In this document: one piece after another, positions 40,296 through 49,463 of the stretch
How positions within the stretch are numbered: the first letter of the stretch is position 1
How the letters are laid out: every line of letters begins with the position of its first letter
Source of the DNA: Clostridiales bacterium mt11
Lineage (GTDB): Bacteria > Bacillota > Clostridia > Tissierellales > Tepidimicrobiaceae
NCBI GenBank assembly: GCA_001282665.1
Contig: LN874948.1
Location: 504,213-568,212, forward strand
Reading direction: 5' to 3'
Length of the DNA: 64,000 bases
Translations under genes and position numbers: made by a program
Notes under the pieces: model-generated
Told to the model about the DNA's origin: nothing
Seen by the model: the letters and a program-made list of their open reading frames with translations, nothing else
Databases searched by the model: none

Positions 40296-41828
40296 TTAAT
40301 GTTTAAAATGTCTCATACCTGTAAATACCATAGCTATTCCATTTTTATCCGCTTCTACAATGCTTTCCTCATCCCTCATGGAACCGCCCGGTTGGATTAT
40401 GGCTGTTACTCCTGCTTTTGCCAAAGCTTCTACTGAATCTTTAAATGGGAAGAATCCATCAGAAGCAAGTACTGAACCCTTTACCTTTTCTCCTGCTCTT
40501 TCAATAGCAGCTTCTACAGCCCATACTCTATTTACCTCTCCCATTCCTATGCCAATAGTTGCTTTATCCTTTGCTAGCAATACACTATTGGATTTAGCTC
40601 CTTTTACAGCTTTCCAAGCAAATATCAAGTCTTCCATTTCTCCATCTGTTGGTTTTCTATTGGTAACTACTTTTAACTCTTCACCTAAAAGTTTCGTATC
40701 CCTTTCCTGTATAAGCATTCCACCAAGAACTTTCTTTATATCGAAGCTAGTATAATCTTTTTTGCTTATATTAGGGATTTGAAGTACCCTTATGTTCTTC
40801 TTAGATGTAAGAATGGCTAATGCTTTCTTGGTAAAAGAAGGAGCCATTACAATCTCTATAAATATTTCATTAATCCTAGTTGCTAGTTCTTCGTCTACTT
40901 CCCTATTAGCTGCTATTATACCTCCAAATATAGATATCTTATCACATTCATATGCCTTGTTATAAGCTTCAACTAAATCCTTTCCACTGCCTATACCACA
41001 AGGATTAGCGTGTTTCACTGCTACTATTGTTGGCTCCTCAAATTCCTTTAAAATTTCAAGTGCTCCATTACCATCATTAATATTGTTAAAAGACAGTTCC
41101 TTCCCATGAAGTTTAATAGCTCCTGCTATAGTGCCTTCTAAATTACCTGCTTCCTTATAGAATGCTGCTTTCTGATGAGGATTTTCCCCATATCTTAATT
41201 CTTGTCTATCCTTAAAGGAAAGGGTGATGGTTTCTGGAAAGCTTAATGATTCTAATCCATTAAAATAATTGGATATCAAAGTATCATAATAAGCCGTATA
41301 TTGAAATACTTTTGTTGCTAAATACTGTCTTGTTTCATATGTGGTATCTCCATTGGATTTAAGCTCATCTAGTACCTTTTCATAATCATATGGATCTACT
41401 ACTACCGTTACATCTTTATAGTTTTTAGCAGCTGCTCTAATCATAGAAGGACCGCCAATATCGATATTCTCTATTACTTCCTCGTGGGTTACATCTTCTC
41501 TATTTACCGTTTGTTCAAAAGGATATAGATTATTGACTACCATATCTATGGAGTTTATATTCAATTCCTTCAAAGTCTTTATATGTTCTTCATCATCTCT
41601 TCTATATAATAGTCCTCCATGGATATTGGGATGTAGAGTCTTAACTCTGCCATCTAATATCTCTGGAAACTTAGTAATCTCTTCTACATCTACTACATCT
41701 ATTCCCGCTTCCTTTAGTGCTTTACTTGTTCCTCCCGTAGAAATTATTCCCCAGCCTAATTTGCTTAAGTTTAAAGCAAAATCCACGATTCCCTCTTTAT
41801 CATAAACGCTTATCAATGCTCTTTTCAT
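40296..41828 (-). CDS. purH: Bifunctional AICAR transformylase/IMP cyclohydrolase
   Basis: Last two steps to IMP. 510 aa with an N-terminal MGS-like IMP cyclohydrolase domain ('[15 protein letters not shown]', '[14 protein letters not shown]', '[13 protein letters not shown]', '[16 protein letters not shown]') and a C-terminal AICAR formyltransferase domain ('[13 protein letters not shown]', '[14 protein letters not shown]', '[10 protein letters not shown]', and [10 protein letters not shown]). It uses 10-formyl-THF, which fhs in this window can supply. It lies between purN (10 nt) and purD (22 nt). Confidence 0.97.
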   Translation of the reverse strand: MKRALISVYDKEGIVDFALNLSKLGWGIISTGGTSKALKEAGIDVVDVEEITKFPEILDGRVKTLHPNIHGGLLYRRDDEEHIKTLKELNINSIDMVVNNLYPFEQTVNREDVTHEEVIENIDIGGPSMIRAAAKNYKDVTVVVDPYDYEKVLDELKSNGDTTYETRQYLATKVFQYTAYYDTLISNYFNGLESLSFPETITLSFKDRQELRYGENPHQKAAFYKEAGNLEGTIAGAIKLHGKELSFNNINDGNGALEILKEFEEPTIVAVKHANPCGIGSGKDLVEAYNKAYECDKISIFGGIIAANREVDEELATRINEIFIEIVMAPSFTKKALAILTSKKNIRVLQIPNISKKDYTSFDIKKVLGGMLIQERDTKLLGEELKVVTNRKPTDGEMEDLIFAWKAVKGAKSNSVLLAKDKATIGIGMGEVNRVWAVEAAIERAGEKVKGSVLASDGFFPFKDSVEALAKAGVTAIIQPGGSMRDEESIVEADKNGIAMVFTGMRHFKH

Positions 41829-41838
41829 AGTATCACTC

Positions 41839-42462
41839 CTACTTAATAATTACCTTTCTTCCCTCAATGGATAATCTATCTTCACAAAAAAGCCTTACAG
41901 CCTCTGGGAGCAATTGATGCTCGACTTCTAGGACTCTTGTTTTAAGTGTATCTACCGTATCGTCATCTTTAACTTCTACTGCCCTTTGAATAATAATAGG
42001 TCCTGTATCCGTTCCTTCATCGACAAAATGGACTGTAGCTCCTGTCAGCTTTACTCCATATTCCAATACCATTTCATGTACCTTTTCACCATAACAGCCT
42101 TTACCACAAAAACTAGGTATTAAGGAAGGATGAATATTTATTATTCGACCTCTATATTTCTCTATAAATTCCTTGGATAATACCTTTAAATACCCTGCAA
42201 GGACTACCAAGTCGATATCCCGTTTTATAAATTCCTCTATAATCCTTTTATTGTATTCCTCTTCCCTTTGAAATTCCTTCCTATTTATATATAGGGTTTC
42301 TATTCCTGCCTTTTCAGCTCTTATTATGCCGTAAGCTTCTTTCCTATTAGAGATGACCAATTTTATTTCTCCATTTACCTTTCCTTCATCTATATTATCT
42401 ATTAAGGATTGAAGATTAGTTCCTCCACCAGAAATTAGAACTCCTATTTTTACTGATGGCAT
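41839..42462 (-). CDS. purN: GAR transformylase (10-formyl-THF dependent)
   Basis: Formylates GAR with 10-formyl-THF. 207 aa. Motifs: [29 protein letters not shown] [24 protein letters not shown], catalytic Asn-His-Asp set in [12 protein letters not shown] and [18 protein letters not shown]. The start overlaps the end of purM by 13 bp, so the two are coupled. Length and motifs are normal for the clostridial form (SFCGKGCYG loop). Confidence 0.96.
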   Translation of the reverse strand: MPSVKIGVLISGGGTNLQSLIDNIDEGKVNGEIKLVISNRKEAYGIIRAEKAGIETLYINRKEFQREEEYNKRIIEEFIKRDIDLVVLAGYLKVLSKEFIEKYRGRIINIHPSLIPSFCGKGCYGEKVHEMVLEYGVKLTGATVHFVDEGTDTGPIIIQRAVEVKDDDTVDTLKTRVLEVEHQLLPEAVRLFCEDRLSIEGRKVIIK

Positions 42463-43484
42463 AATGAAACCTTCTCCTTGCCTTTTTCTACATTACCTAA
42501 TAGAACATAATCTTCTCCTTGTTCCTTTAGCTCCTTAGTTATACCATCTAATTCGTCTTTATCCACTATTAAGATCATTCCTATCCCCATATTAAAAGTA
42601 GAATACATTTCTTCTCTATTGATATTGCCCCATTTTGCCAATAGGTTGAATATCTCTGGAGTATCTATTCCCTTAGTGTTTATTACTGCTGTTAATCCAT
42701 CTGGTATAATTCTAGGTATATTCTCATAGAAACCACCGCCAGTAATATGGACTATTCCCTTTATATCGAATCCTTCTATTAAAGGCATCACCGTCTTAGT
42801 ATATATCCTTGTAGGCTTTAGTAGTTCTTCTCCTATAGTGGCATTTAGTTCAGGAATGAATCTATCTATTTCCATATTTTCTTTATCAAATACTATTTTT
42901 CTTACTAAAGAATAGCCATTACTATGAACTCCACTGGAAGGCAGCCCTATCAGCACATCCCCTTCTTCAACTCTAGTACCGTCAATAATCTTCTCCTTGT
43001 CCACCACTCCAACACAAAATCCTGCTAAATCGTATTCGTCTTCATCATAGAAACCAGGCATCTCTGCGGTTTCTCCTCCGATTAATGCACATTCTCCTTT
43101 TATGCATCCATTGGCGACTCCTTCTACTACCTTTGCCATTTTCTCTGGAATAAGCTTTCCTGTAGCTACATAATCTAAGAAGAATAAAGGCTTTGCTCCT
43201 TGACAGAGTATATCATTGACACACATGGCTACACAATCTTCTCCTATGGTGTCATGTTTATCCGTCATAAAAGCCAATTTTAATTTAGTCCCAACTCCAT
43301 CGGTGCCTGAAACCAATACTGGTTCCTTATAAGATTTTGTATCCAATTGGAACAATCCTGAAAAACCACCAATATCCGACATTACTCCATTGGTATGGGT
43401 TTTCTTTATTAAGTTCTTTATAAGTTGCACCTCTTTGTATCCTGCTTCTTTATCTACTCCTGCATCCTTATAGGTTAAAGTCAT
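42450..43484 (-). CDS. purM: AIR synthase (phosphoribosylformylglycinamidine cyclo-ligase)
   Basis: Fifth step: FGAM + ATP to AIR. 344 aa. Seen: LTYKDAGVDKEAGYK at the N-terminus, VSGTDGVGTKLKLAF, the MCVNDILCQGAKPLFFLDY motif, ECALIGGETAEMPGFY, GLPSSGVHSNGYSLVR, and HITGGGFYENIPRI. It follows purF after 14 nt and overlaps purN. It is distinct from the PurM-fold protein at 8226-9221, which lacks these purine-specific motifs. Confidence 0.97.
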   Translation of the reverse strand: MTLTYKDAGVDKEAGYKEVQLIKNLIKKTHTNGVMSDIGGFSGLFQLDTKSYKEPVLVSGTDGVGTKLKLAFMTDKHDTIGEDCVAMCVNDILCQGAKPLFFLDYVATGKLIPEKMAKVVEGVANGCIKGECALIGGETAEMPGFYDEDEYDLAGFCVGVVDKEKIIDGTRVEEGDVLIGLPSSGVHSNGYSLVRKIVFDKENMEIDRFIPELNATIGEELLKPTRIYTKTVMPLIEGFDIKGIVHITGGGFYENIPRIIPDGLTAVINTKGIDTPEIFNLLAKWGNINREEMYSTFNMGIGMILIVDKDELDGITKELKEQGEDYVLLGNVEKGKEKVSLCHQ

Positions 43485-43498
43485 GATATTTCTCCTTT

Positions 43499-44848
43499 CT
43501 ATTTATTATCCTTTTCCACAGGATAATCTCCACTAAAGCATCCAGTACAGTATATATCCTTTCCTCCTGCTGCTTCTAAAAGTCCTTCTAAAGATAAGAA
43601 ACATAGTGAATCTGCACCTATCATCTTTTTTATAGCTTCAGTGGTATTTTCCGCAGCTATTAGATTTTTCCTTCTAGGTGTATCTATACCTAAATGACAG
43701 GGGTAAGTTACTGGAGGAGCTGATATCCTTACATGGACTTCCTTAGCCCCTGCATTCTTAAGCATTTCTACTATCCTTTTCATTGTAGTTCCTCTGACGA
43801 TGGAATCATCTACGATGATTACCCTTTTGCCTTCTATGTTTTCCTTTAAAACATTTAGCTTTATCTTTACCCCTTGTTCCCTTAACTCTTGAGTTGGCTG
43901 TATAAAAGTTCTACCTACATATCTATTTTTAATAAGTCCTTCATCATAGGGTATTCCCGATTCTTCTGCATATCCTATGGCTGCTACAGTTCCTGAATCA
44001 GGAGCTGAAATTACGATGTCCCCTTCTACTGGACATTCCTTAGCTAAGCTCCTTCCTGCTTCTCTTCTCAACAAGTAGATGCTCTTTCCATCTAGTTTAC
44101 TGTCAGGTCTTGCAAAGTATATTATTTCAAATAGGCAGATGCTCTTATCCTCAGCTTTTTTTGTCCTTACGGATTTTATTTCTCCATCTATTATCACCAC
44201 CATCTCTCCAGGTTCTACATCTCTTATAAATTCTGCTCCTATGGTGTCGAAAGCACAAGTTTCGGAAGATAGTATATAATCATTTCCAAGTTTTCCAATG
44301 CATAGAGGCTTTATACCATAAGGGTCTCTTACGCCTATAAGCCTATCGTTAGTCATAGTCACCAATGCATAGGAACCCTTTATATCCTTTACTGCTTTTA
44401 TTATTGCCTGTTCAATATCATCTTTATGGTATCTTGCAATTAAGTTTGCAATTACTTCTGTATCTATGGAAGATTGAAATATAACTCCCGCATCCTCCAT
44501 CTTATCCCTTAATTCTAAAAAGTTTACTAAGCTGCCATCATAGGCAAGGGCTAAAGCCCCTTGTTTGTATCCAACTACTAAAGGTTCTGCATTTATGGTA
44601 GAATCGTCTCCAGATGTACCATATCTAACGTGGCCTATACCTATATTTCCCCTCAGTCTATTCAATCTTTCTTTATCAAATACCTCATGAACCAATCCTA
44701 AGTCCTTATAATAATCTATATATCCATTATTATTTACCGCTATTCCAGTACTTTCCTGTCCTCTATGTTGTAGGGCATATAGTCCATAGTACATTATATT
44801 TGATATATCTCTTTTATCCTTACTGTATATTCCTATAACTCCACACAA
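43499..44848 (-). CDS. purF: Amidophosphoribosyltransferase
   Basis: First committed step: PRPP + glutamine to phosphoribosylamine. 449 aa. The N-terminal glutaminase nucleophile is intact (MCGVIGIYS, Cys2), followed by YALQHRGQESTGIAV and IGHVRYGTSG. The phosphoribosyltransferase domain has GYAEESGIPYDEGLIKN, FIQPTQ and the PRPP loop VIIVDDSIVRGTT. C-terminal cysteines (CYC-like TGCFSGDYP and CHLGIDTP) fit the iron-sulfur type of Bacillus. The intact glutaminase here contrasts with the degenerate one in the PurL of the same operon. Confidence 0.97.
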   Translation of the reverse strand: MCGVIGIYSKDKRDISNIMYYGLYALQHRGQESTGIAVNNNGYIDYYKDLGLVHEVFDKERLNRLRGNIGIGHVRYGTSGDDSTINAEPLVVGYKQGALALAYDGSLVNFLELRDKMEDAGVIFQSSIDTEVIANLIARYHKDDIEQAIIKAVKDIKGSYALVTMTNDRLIGVRDPYGIKPLCIGKLGNDYILSSETCAFDTIGAEFIRDVEPGEMVVIIDGEIKSVRTKKAEDKSICLFEIIYFARPDSKLDGKSIYLLRREAGRSLAKECPVEGDIVISAPDSGTVAAIGYAEESGIPYDEGLIKNRYVGRTFIQPTQELREQGVKIKLNVLKENIEGKRVIIVDDSIVRGTTMKRIVEMLKNAGAKEVHVRISAPPVTYPCHLGIDTPRRKNLIAAENTTEAIKKMIGADSLCFLSLEGLLEAAGGKDIYCTGCFSGDYPVEKDNK

Positions 44849-44890
44849 TGTTTGTCACCCTTTCGGTTTTCAATAGGTATTTTAAATCCT

Positions 44891-45388
44891 CTATTTGTTA
44901 ACTTGACTGTCCATCTGTTCTACTTCTTTTTCCATCTCTACTTTATATTCTTTAAACTTTTGTCTTAATTCTGGATATTTTACTGATAAAATTTGCACTG
45001 CTAGTAATCCTGCATTTTCCCCTCCATTTATAGCTACTGTAGCCACTGGTACTCCTTTTGGCATCTGTACTATGGACAATAGGGAATCCATGCCATCCAT
45101 AGTTGATGATTTAACAGGCAACCCAATAACTGGAAGGGGGGTTATAGCGGCTATAACGCCAGCTAAATGGGCTGCCTTACCAGCAACAGCAATTATAACT
45201 TCTATGCCTCTATCCTCTGTATTCTCTGCAAATTCTATAGCTTTAAGCGGGGTTCTATGAGCAGATATAACCCTCATCTCTACCTCTACGCCAAATTTCT
45301 TAAGTATGTCTGCGGATTTTTCAGCAATTTCTCTATCGGATATACTTCCCATTACAATACTAACCTTCATAATAAATTCCTCCTTCAA
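44891..45388 (-). CDS. purE: N5-CAIR mutase/AIR carboxylase PurE
   Basis: Carboxylation step of purine synthesis. About 165 aa as read, or 160 from the ATG just before KVSIVMGS, which has the better-placed RBS (GGAGGAATTT). Motifs: VMGSISDREIAEKSA, ISAHRTPLKAIEFA, AVAGKAAHLAGVIAA and LPVIGLPVKSSTMDGMDSLLS; SAHRTP and AAHL are class I (PurK-dependent) features. No purK or purC is nearby, although purC normally follows purE in Firmicutes; purF follows after 42 nt. A hairpin at 45404-45446 lies between purL and purE. Confidence 0.94.
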   Translation of the reverse strand: MKEEFIMKVSIVMGSISDREIAEKSADILKKFGVEVEMRVISAHRTPLKAIEFAENTEDRGIEVIIAVAGKAAHLAGVIAAITPLPVIGLPVKSSTMDGMDSLLSIVQMPKGVPVATVAINGGENAGLLAVQILSVKYPELRQKFKEYKVEMEKEVEQMDSQVNK

Positions 45389-45403
45389 ACATTAAGTATG
45401 TAA

Positions 45404-45446
45404 TAAGGGATGGAATCTTGCCAAACTCGACAAGACATCCGTCCCT
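45404..45446 (-). other. Imperfect hairpin between purL and purE
   Basis: Minus-strand arms around AGGGA-GGAT-TCTTG and CAAGA-TCC-TCCCT fold into a long, mismatched stem in the 67-nt gap. No T-run follows. It may be an RNA processing or stability element within the operon transcript. Confidence 0.4.
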
Positions 45447-45455
45447 ATGTCAAGT

Positions 45456-48400
45456 TTATTTAAAATAATCAATTCCTGCTTTAAATATCTTTTCTTCTTG
45501 AACTCCTTCTACATTTTTATAAAGTCCAGTATCTACTCTATCAGGACTAGTTACCATACCTAAAACTCTGCCATCGGGGCTAGTCATGCTTTCTATTCCT
45601 TCTATGGATCCTATTGGATCGTAGTCTACATATTGAGTACTAACCTGCCCATTTTTTATTAACTTCTCTATCATTTCCTCATTACCTACTACTCTGCCTT
45701 CCTTAGTGGATAATGGCAATATGGTTTCATCTCCAACTTCCACATTGCTAAACCAAGGAGAAAGATCGGATACAACTTTTGTCTTTACTATAGTGGACAC
45801 GTGATATCCAAGTTTATTGTAGGTAATATTAGGTGAATTTTCATCTAAATCTTTGATTTCTCCATAAGGTATAAGTCCAGATTTCATAAGTCCTTGGAAT
45901 CCATTCCCTATTCCTATAATCAATCCATCTCTATTGTTTAGTAAATCCATTACCGATTCCTTTACATATTGGTTCTTCAATACATTTGCAATTAACTTTC
46001 CTCCACCATCTGGTTCATCACCTAAAACTGCTCCATTAGGTATAGCTAATATTTGACATTCATCAATCCTCTTAGCCATTTCCCTGTAGGAGAATTCTAT
46101 ATCTTCTTCCGTCAAAGTTCTAAATACGAAGGTATCCACTACACCTCCAGCTTTTTCAAAGGATTTTGCTATATCGTATTCTCCATGAGTTCCTGTAAAT
46201 ATTGGTATGAATACTTTTGGCTTAGCTACTTTTACTTTGGAGGATTTTACTGTTCCGTCAGTATAATTGATCTTAGTTGGATTATATTCTACGTCTTCCT
46301 TTATTGGGAATACATCTACCAATGGTTTTGTCCACTCTTCTATAAGAAAATCTAAATCCATCTTTTCATTTAATATTTCTATACATTTTTCTTCCGTTGT
46401 AGTTCCTAATATTTCGTAGTCTACATCCTTTAATAATTCCTCTGGTTTTTCTTCTATTTCAACTATTATAGAGCCTATCCTTGGTAAAAATAATTGTTTT
46501 TCATCTATATTGGAATCGAATTTAAATCCTATTTTGTTTCCAAAGCTCATTTCAGATATACTTCTTCCAACACCGCCAAATTTAACGGAGGAAGCGGATA
46601 TTATCTTATGTTCGTCTACTAATTCTTTTATTCTTATATAGTTTTTCTTTAACTTATCAAAATCCACCATGCCCTTTTCATCTATTTTCAGTGGAATCAA
46701 CACTACATTATTACCTATTCCCTTAAATTCTGGAGAGATAATATTTTCTATCTTGTCAACGGCTACTGCAAAGCTTATTAATGTAGGCGGAACGTCTATA
46801 TCTTCAAAGGTACCAGACATACTATCTTTACCGCCAATACTTGGTATATCCAAGTTTTTCTCCACCAAATACGCTCCTAATAGGGCAGCAAATGGCTTAC
46901 CCCATTTTTCCCTATCTTTGTCTATTCTTTCAAAGTATTCTTGGAAGGATAGTCTTGCCTTTCTATAATCTCCACCCATAGCTGTTATCTTAGCTAAGGA
47001 TTCAATAACTGCATACATTCCGCCGTGGAAAGGACTCCATTTTGATAGATTTGGTTCATAACCATAGCTCATCAAAGAACAAGTATTGGTTTCTCCATTT
47101 AATACTGGTATTCTTGCAGCCATACCTTCTGTTGGAGTAAGATTATATTTTCCACCTAAAGGCATTAAAACCGTTCCCTTGCCTACAGTATGGTCAAACT
47201 TTTCTATTAATCCCTTTTGACTAGCATTATTTAAATGGGTCATATTCTTTATCCAGTTTTCCCTTATATCCTTACCATTTAAGTGAGTAGGTCTAGCATA
47301 TAAATAATTTTCTTCTTCGGGGCTGCCTACCAATACTTTGGACTTCTTTCTTATCCCGTTGGTATTTAAAAAGTCTCTAGAGATATCTACTATGGTATTG
47401 TCTTGCCATTTCATCTTCAATCTATTTTCATCAGTAACTTGTGCTACTACCGTTGCCATTACGTCTTCATTTTTTGCAGCTTCTAAAAACTTATTTAAAT
47501 CATCTTTATCTATAACCACTGCCATTCTCTCTTGAGATTCTGATAAAGCTATTTCCGTTCCATCCATTCCTGAATACTTTAAAGGAACCTTGTCTAAATC
47601 AATAGATAATCCATCAGCTAACTCTCCTATGGCAACTGAAACTCCTCCAGCTCCAAAGTCATTACATTTTTTAATCATTCTGCTTACTTTTTCATCTCTA
47701 AAAAGTCTAACTATTTTTCTTTCTAAAGGAGGATTTCCTTTTTGTACTTCTGCTCCGCCAGTTTCCAAGGATTCTTCTGTATGACCTTTGGAAGAACCAA
47801 CTGCTCCTCCTAATCCGTCTTTACCAGTCTTTCCGCCTACTAAAACTATTAAATCTCCAGGCTCACTTGATTCCCTTATTACATTTTTCTTTGGAGCTGC
47901 AGCTACTAAAGCTCCAACTTCCATTCTCTTAGCTACATACCCTTCATGGTAGATTTCCTTGATATATCCTGAAGAAGAACCTATTTGGTTTCCATAGGAG
48001 CTATATCCAGCCATAGCATTTTGAGTAATCTTTCTTTGGGGTAGTTTACCAGTTAATGTATCTTCAAAGCTCTGCCTTGGGTCACTAGCACCTGTAATCC
48101 TCATAGCTTGGTAAACATAAGCTCTACCTGAAAGTGGATCTCTAATTCCTCCACCTAAACAAGTGGATGCTCCACCAAATGGCTCTATTTCAGTAGGGTG
48201 GTTGTGAGTTTCGTTTTTGAACATCAAAAGCCATTTTTCTGTTTTTCCATCTACATCTATATCTATCTCTATACTAGCTGCATTTACTTCTTCTGATTCC
48301 TCTAAATCATCTAATAGACCTTTCTTTCTAATCTCCTTCATATTGATAGTAGCTAAGTCCATTAGACAAACTGGCTTATCTCTATCTCCATAGACATAAT

Positions 48401-49175
48401 CTCTTGATTTTAAATATTCTTTAAATGCCTCTTCTATTAATGGTTTGTATATATTTTCTTCAAATTCTACATCCATTATTTCCGTCATAAAGGTTGTATG
48501 TCTACAGTGATCAGACCAATAGGTATCTATAAGTTTTAATTCTGTAATAGTTGGATCTCTCAATTCATCGTTTTTAAAATATTTTTGGCAGAATAATAAA
48601 TCTTCCATATCCATGCCGATTCCATACTTATCTTTTATTCCAGCTACTTCTTCTTGGGACATTTGTATAAAACCTTCTATAGTTTCTACTTCACCATTTA
48701 CTTCCTTTTCCTTTTTGTAGGTAAAGGAATCTAAATCTACTTCGTTCATTTCAACTGGATTGATATAATAATCCTTAATTAAATTTAGTTCTTCATCGTT
48801 TATGCCTTCAAATGCTAATATCCTTGAATTCTTTACCAATATATCCTTTTTGCCTAATAATATATTTATAGATTGAGTAGCTGAATCTTCTCTTTGATTG
48901 TATTGCCCTGTTACAAATTCTACTCTAAAATATTTTTCTGCTTCACTTAATGGGAGGTCTTCTCTATATACATAATCTAAATTTATTTCTGAAAGAATAT
49001 CTTTAACTATTTTGTCATAATCTTTGTCCGATACATTCATCAAATCATAAACATTTATAAGTCTTACCTTTTTTAAAGAGTCAATTCCTAAATATTCTTT
49101 GAAATCCTTATACAAATTATTTGCCTCTACATTGAATTCTTCCTTTTTTTCCACAAACACTCTTTTAAAATTCAA
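45456..49175 (-). CDS. purL: FGAM synthase, single-chain PurL with degenerate glutaminase domain
   Basis: Fourth step of purine synthesis: FGAR + ATP + amide nitrogen to FGAM. 1239 aa, fused synthetase-glutaminase form used by many Clostridia. The synthetase part looks intact: KNETHNHPTEIEPFGGAST, GGGIRDPLSGRAY, DFGAGGVSVAIGELADG, GGKDSMSGT. The C-terminal class I glutaminase-like domain (about residues 985-1239) aligns with 'GICNGFQ' and 'SHGEGRF' of active enzymes but reads GIGNGFQ (Gly1090, codon 45906-45908) and STKEGRV (Thr1157). Nucleophile Cys and catalytic His are thus missing; Glu1159 remains. PGGFS is also altered (IPNGAVLGDEPDG). The protein probably uses free ammonia or a separate glutaminase. 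First gene of the purine operon, with AAGGAGG RBS. Confidence 0.95.
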   Translation of the reverse strand: MNFKRVFVEKKEEFNVEANNLYKDFKEYLGIDSLKKVRLINVYDLMNVSDKDYDKIVKDILSEINLDYVYREDLPLSEAEKYFRVEFVTGQYNQREDSATQSINILLGKKDILVKNSRILAFEGINDEELNLIKDYYINPVEMNEVDLDSFTYKKEKEVNGEVETIEGFIQMSQEEVAGIKDKYGIGMDMEDLLFCQKYFKNDELRDPTITELKLIDTYWSDHCRHTTFMTEIMDVEFEENIYKPLIEEAFKEYLKSRDYVYGDRDKPVCLMDLATINMKEIRKKGLLDDLEESEEVNAASIEIDIDVDGKTEKWLLMFKNETHNHPTEIEPFGGASTCLGGGIRDPLSGRAYVYQAMRITGASDPRQSFEDTLTGKLPQRKITQNAMAGYSSYGNQIGSSSGYIKEIYHEGYVAKRMEVGALVAAAPKKNVIRESSEPGDLIVLVGGKTGKDGLGGAVGSSKGHTEESLETGGAEVQKGNPPLERKIVRLFRDEKVSRMIKKCNDFGAGGVSVAIGELADGLSIDLDKVPLKYSGMDGTEIALSESQERMAVVIDKDDLNKFLEAAKNEDVMATVVAQVTDENRLKMKWQDNTIVDISRDFLNTNGIRKKSKVLVGSPEEENYLYARPTHLNGKDIRENWIKNMTHLNNASQKGLIEKFDHTVGKGTVLMPLGGKYNLTPTEGMAARIPVLNGETNTCSLMSYGYEPNLSKWSPFHGGMYAVIESLAKITAMGGDYRKARLSFQEYFERIDKDREKWGKPFAALLGAYLVEKNLDIPSIGGKDSMSGTFEDIDVPPTLISFAVAVDKIENIISPEFKGIGNNVVLIPLKIDEKGMVDFDKLKKNYIRIKELVDEHKIISASSVKFGGVGRSISEMSFGNKIGFKFDSNIDEKQLFLPRIGSIIVEIEEKPEELLKDVDYEILGTTTEEKCIEILNEKMDLDFLIEEWTKPLVDVFPIKEDVEYNPTKINYTDGTVKSSKVKVAKPKVFIPIFTGTHGEYDIAKSFEKAGGVVDTFVFRTLTEEDIEFSYREMAKRIDECQILAIPNGAVLGDEPDGGGKLIANVLKNQYVKESVMDLLNNRDGLIIGIGNGFQGLMKSGLIPYGEIKDLDENSPNITYNKLGYHVSTIVKTKVVSDLSPWFSNVEVGDETILPLSTKEGRVVGNEEMIEKLIKNGQVSTQYVDYDPIGSIEGIESMTSPDGRVLGMVTSPDRVDTGLYKNVEGVQEEKIFKAGIDYFK

Positions 49176-49205
49176 AATGAATCCCTCCTTAAATTTGAAT
49201 AAAAT

Positions 49206-49252
49206 AAAACCCAGTTGGGTAGGTTAAGCGAAACCTACCCGACTGGGTTTTT
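49206..49252 (-). terminator. Regulated terminator of the purine tandem riboswitch
   Basis: Very strong hairpin: AAAACCCAGT-GGGTAGGTT / AACCTACCC-ACTGGGTTTT with one mismatch, followed by T-rich DNA, 30 nt before purL. The 5' arm overlaps the conserved GGGATAAAAACCC end of the PRPP aptamer, as expected for an expression platform. Confidence 0.88.
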
Positions 49253-49257
49253 ATCCC

Positions 49258-49337
49258 TTCGGTGTAATATTGTACAATACAACATCTGTACCGCTTGGTC
49301 CAGACAAGGAATATCCTTCGGAACCCTAGGTACACTT
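49258..49337 (-). promoter_or_regulatory. PRPP-type (ykkC subclass) riboswitch aptamer
   Basis: Read on the minus strand: GTGTACCTAGGGTTCCG, GTCTGGACCAAGCGGTAC, then a paired segment and TTACACCGAAGGGATAAAA. CTAGGGTTCCG, a GTCTGG-CC core and the GGGATAAAA end are ykkC-motif hallmarks; GTGTA pairs with TACAC as P1. Position between a guanine aptamer and a purine-synthesis terminator matches the published guanine+PRPP tandem riboswitches. PRPP binding should favour readthrough. The ppGpp-binding and guanidine-binding relatives share much of this core, so ligand assignment rests on context. Confidence 0.82.
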
Positions 49338-49339
49338 TC

Positions 49340-49408
49340 GCCCATAGCCAAATGATTTACGGTCATTTAGTAGAAACTTCTCAACCATATTATGAGAATT
49401 ATATGAGC
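49340..49408 (-). promoter_or_regulatory. Guanine-class purine riboswitch aptamer
   Basis: Minus strand: P1 arms GCTCATA (49402-49408) and TATGGGC (49340-49346) enclose the classical TAATATGGTTGAGAAGTTTCTAC core, a P3 hairpin (AAATGACCGTAAATCATTT) and the J3/1 segment GGCTATG. The specificity base before TATG is C, which selects guanine/hypoxanthine rather than adenine. Guanine should favour termination; the PRPP aptamer follows within 3 nt, so both ligands act on one terminator. Confidence 0.92.
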
Positions 49409-49431
49409 TTACTATTAAATTTTCTACCTTA

Positions 49432-49460
49432 ATGGTACCAGTATGGATTATGATTGTCAA
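49432..49460 (-). promoter_or_regulatory. Promoter of the purine operon
   Basis: TTGACA (49455-49460), 17-bp spacer, TACCAT (49432-49437). Transcription would begin about 15-20 nt ahead of the guanine aptamer. It lies within 4 bp of the hydA stop codon. Confidence 0.65.
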
Positions 49461-49463
49461 GGA

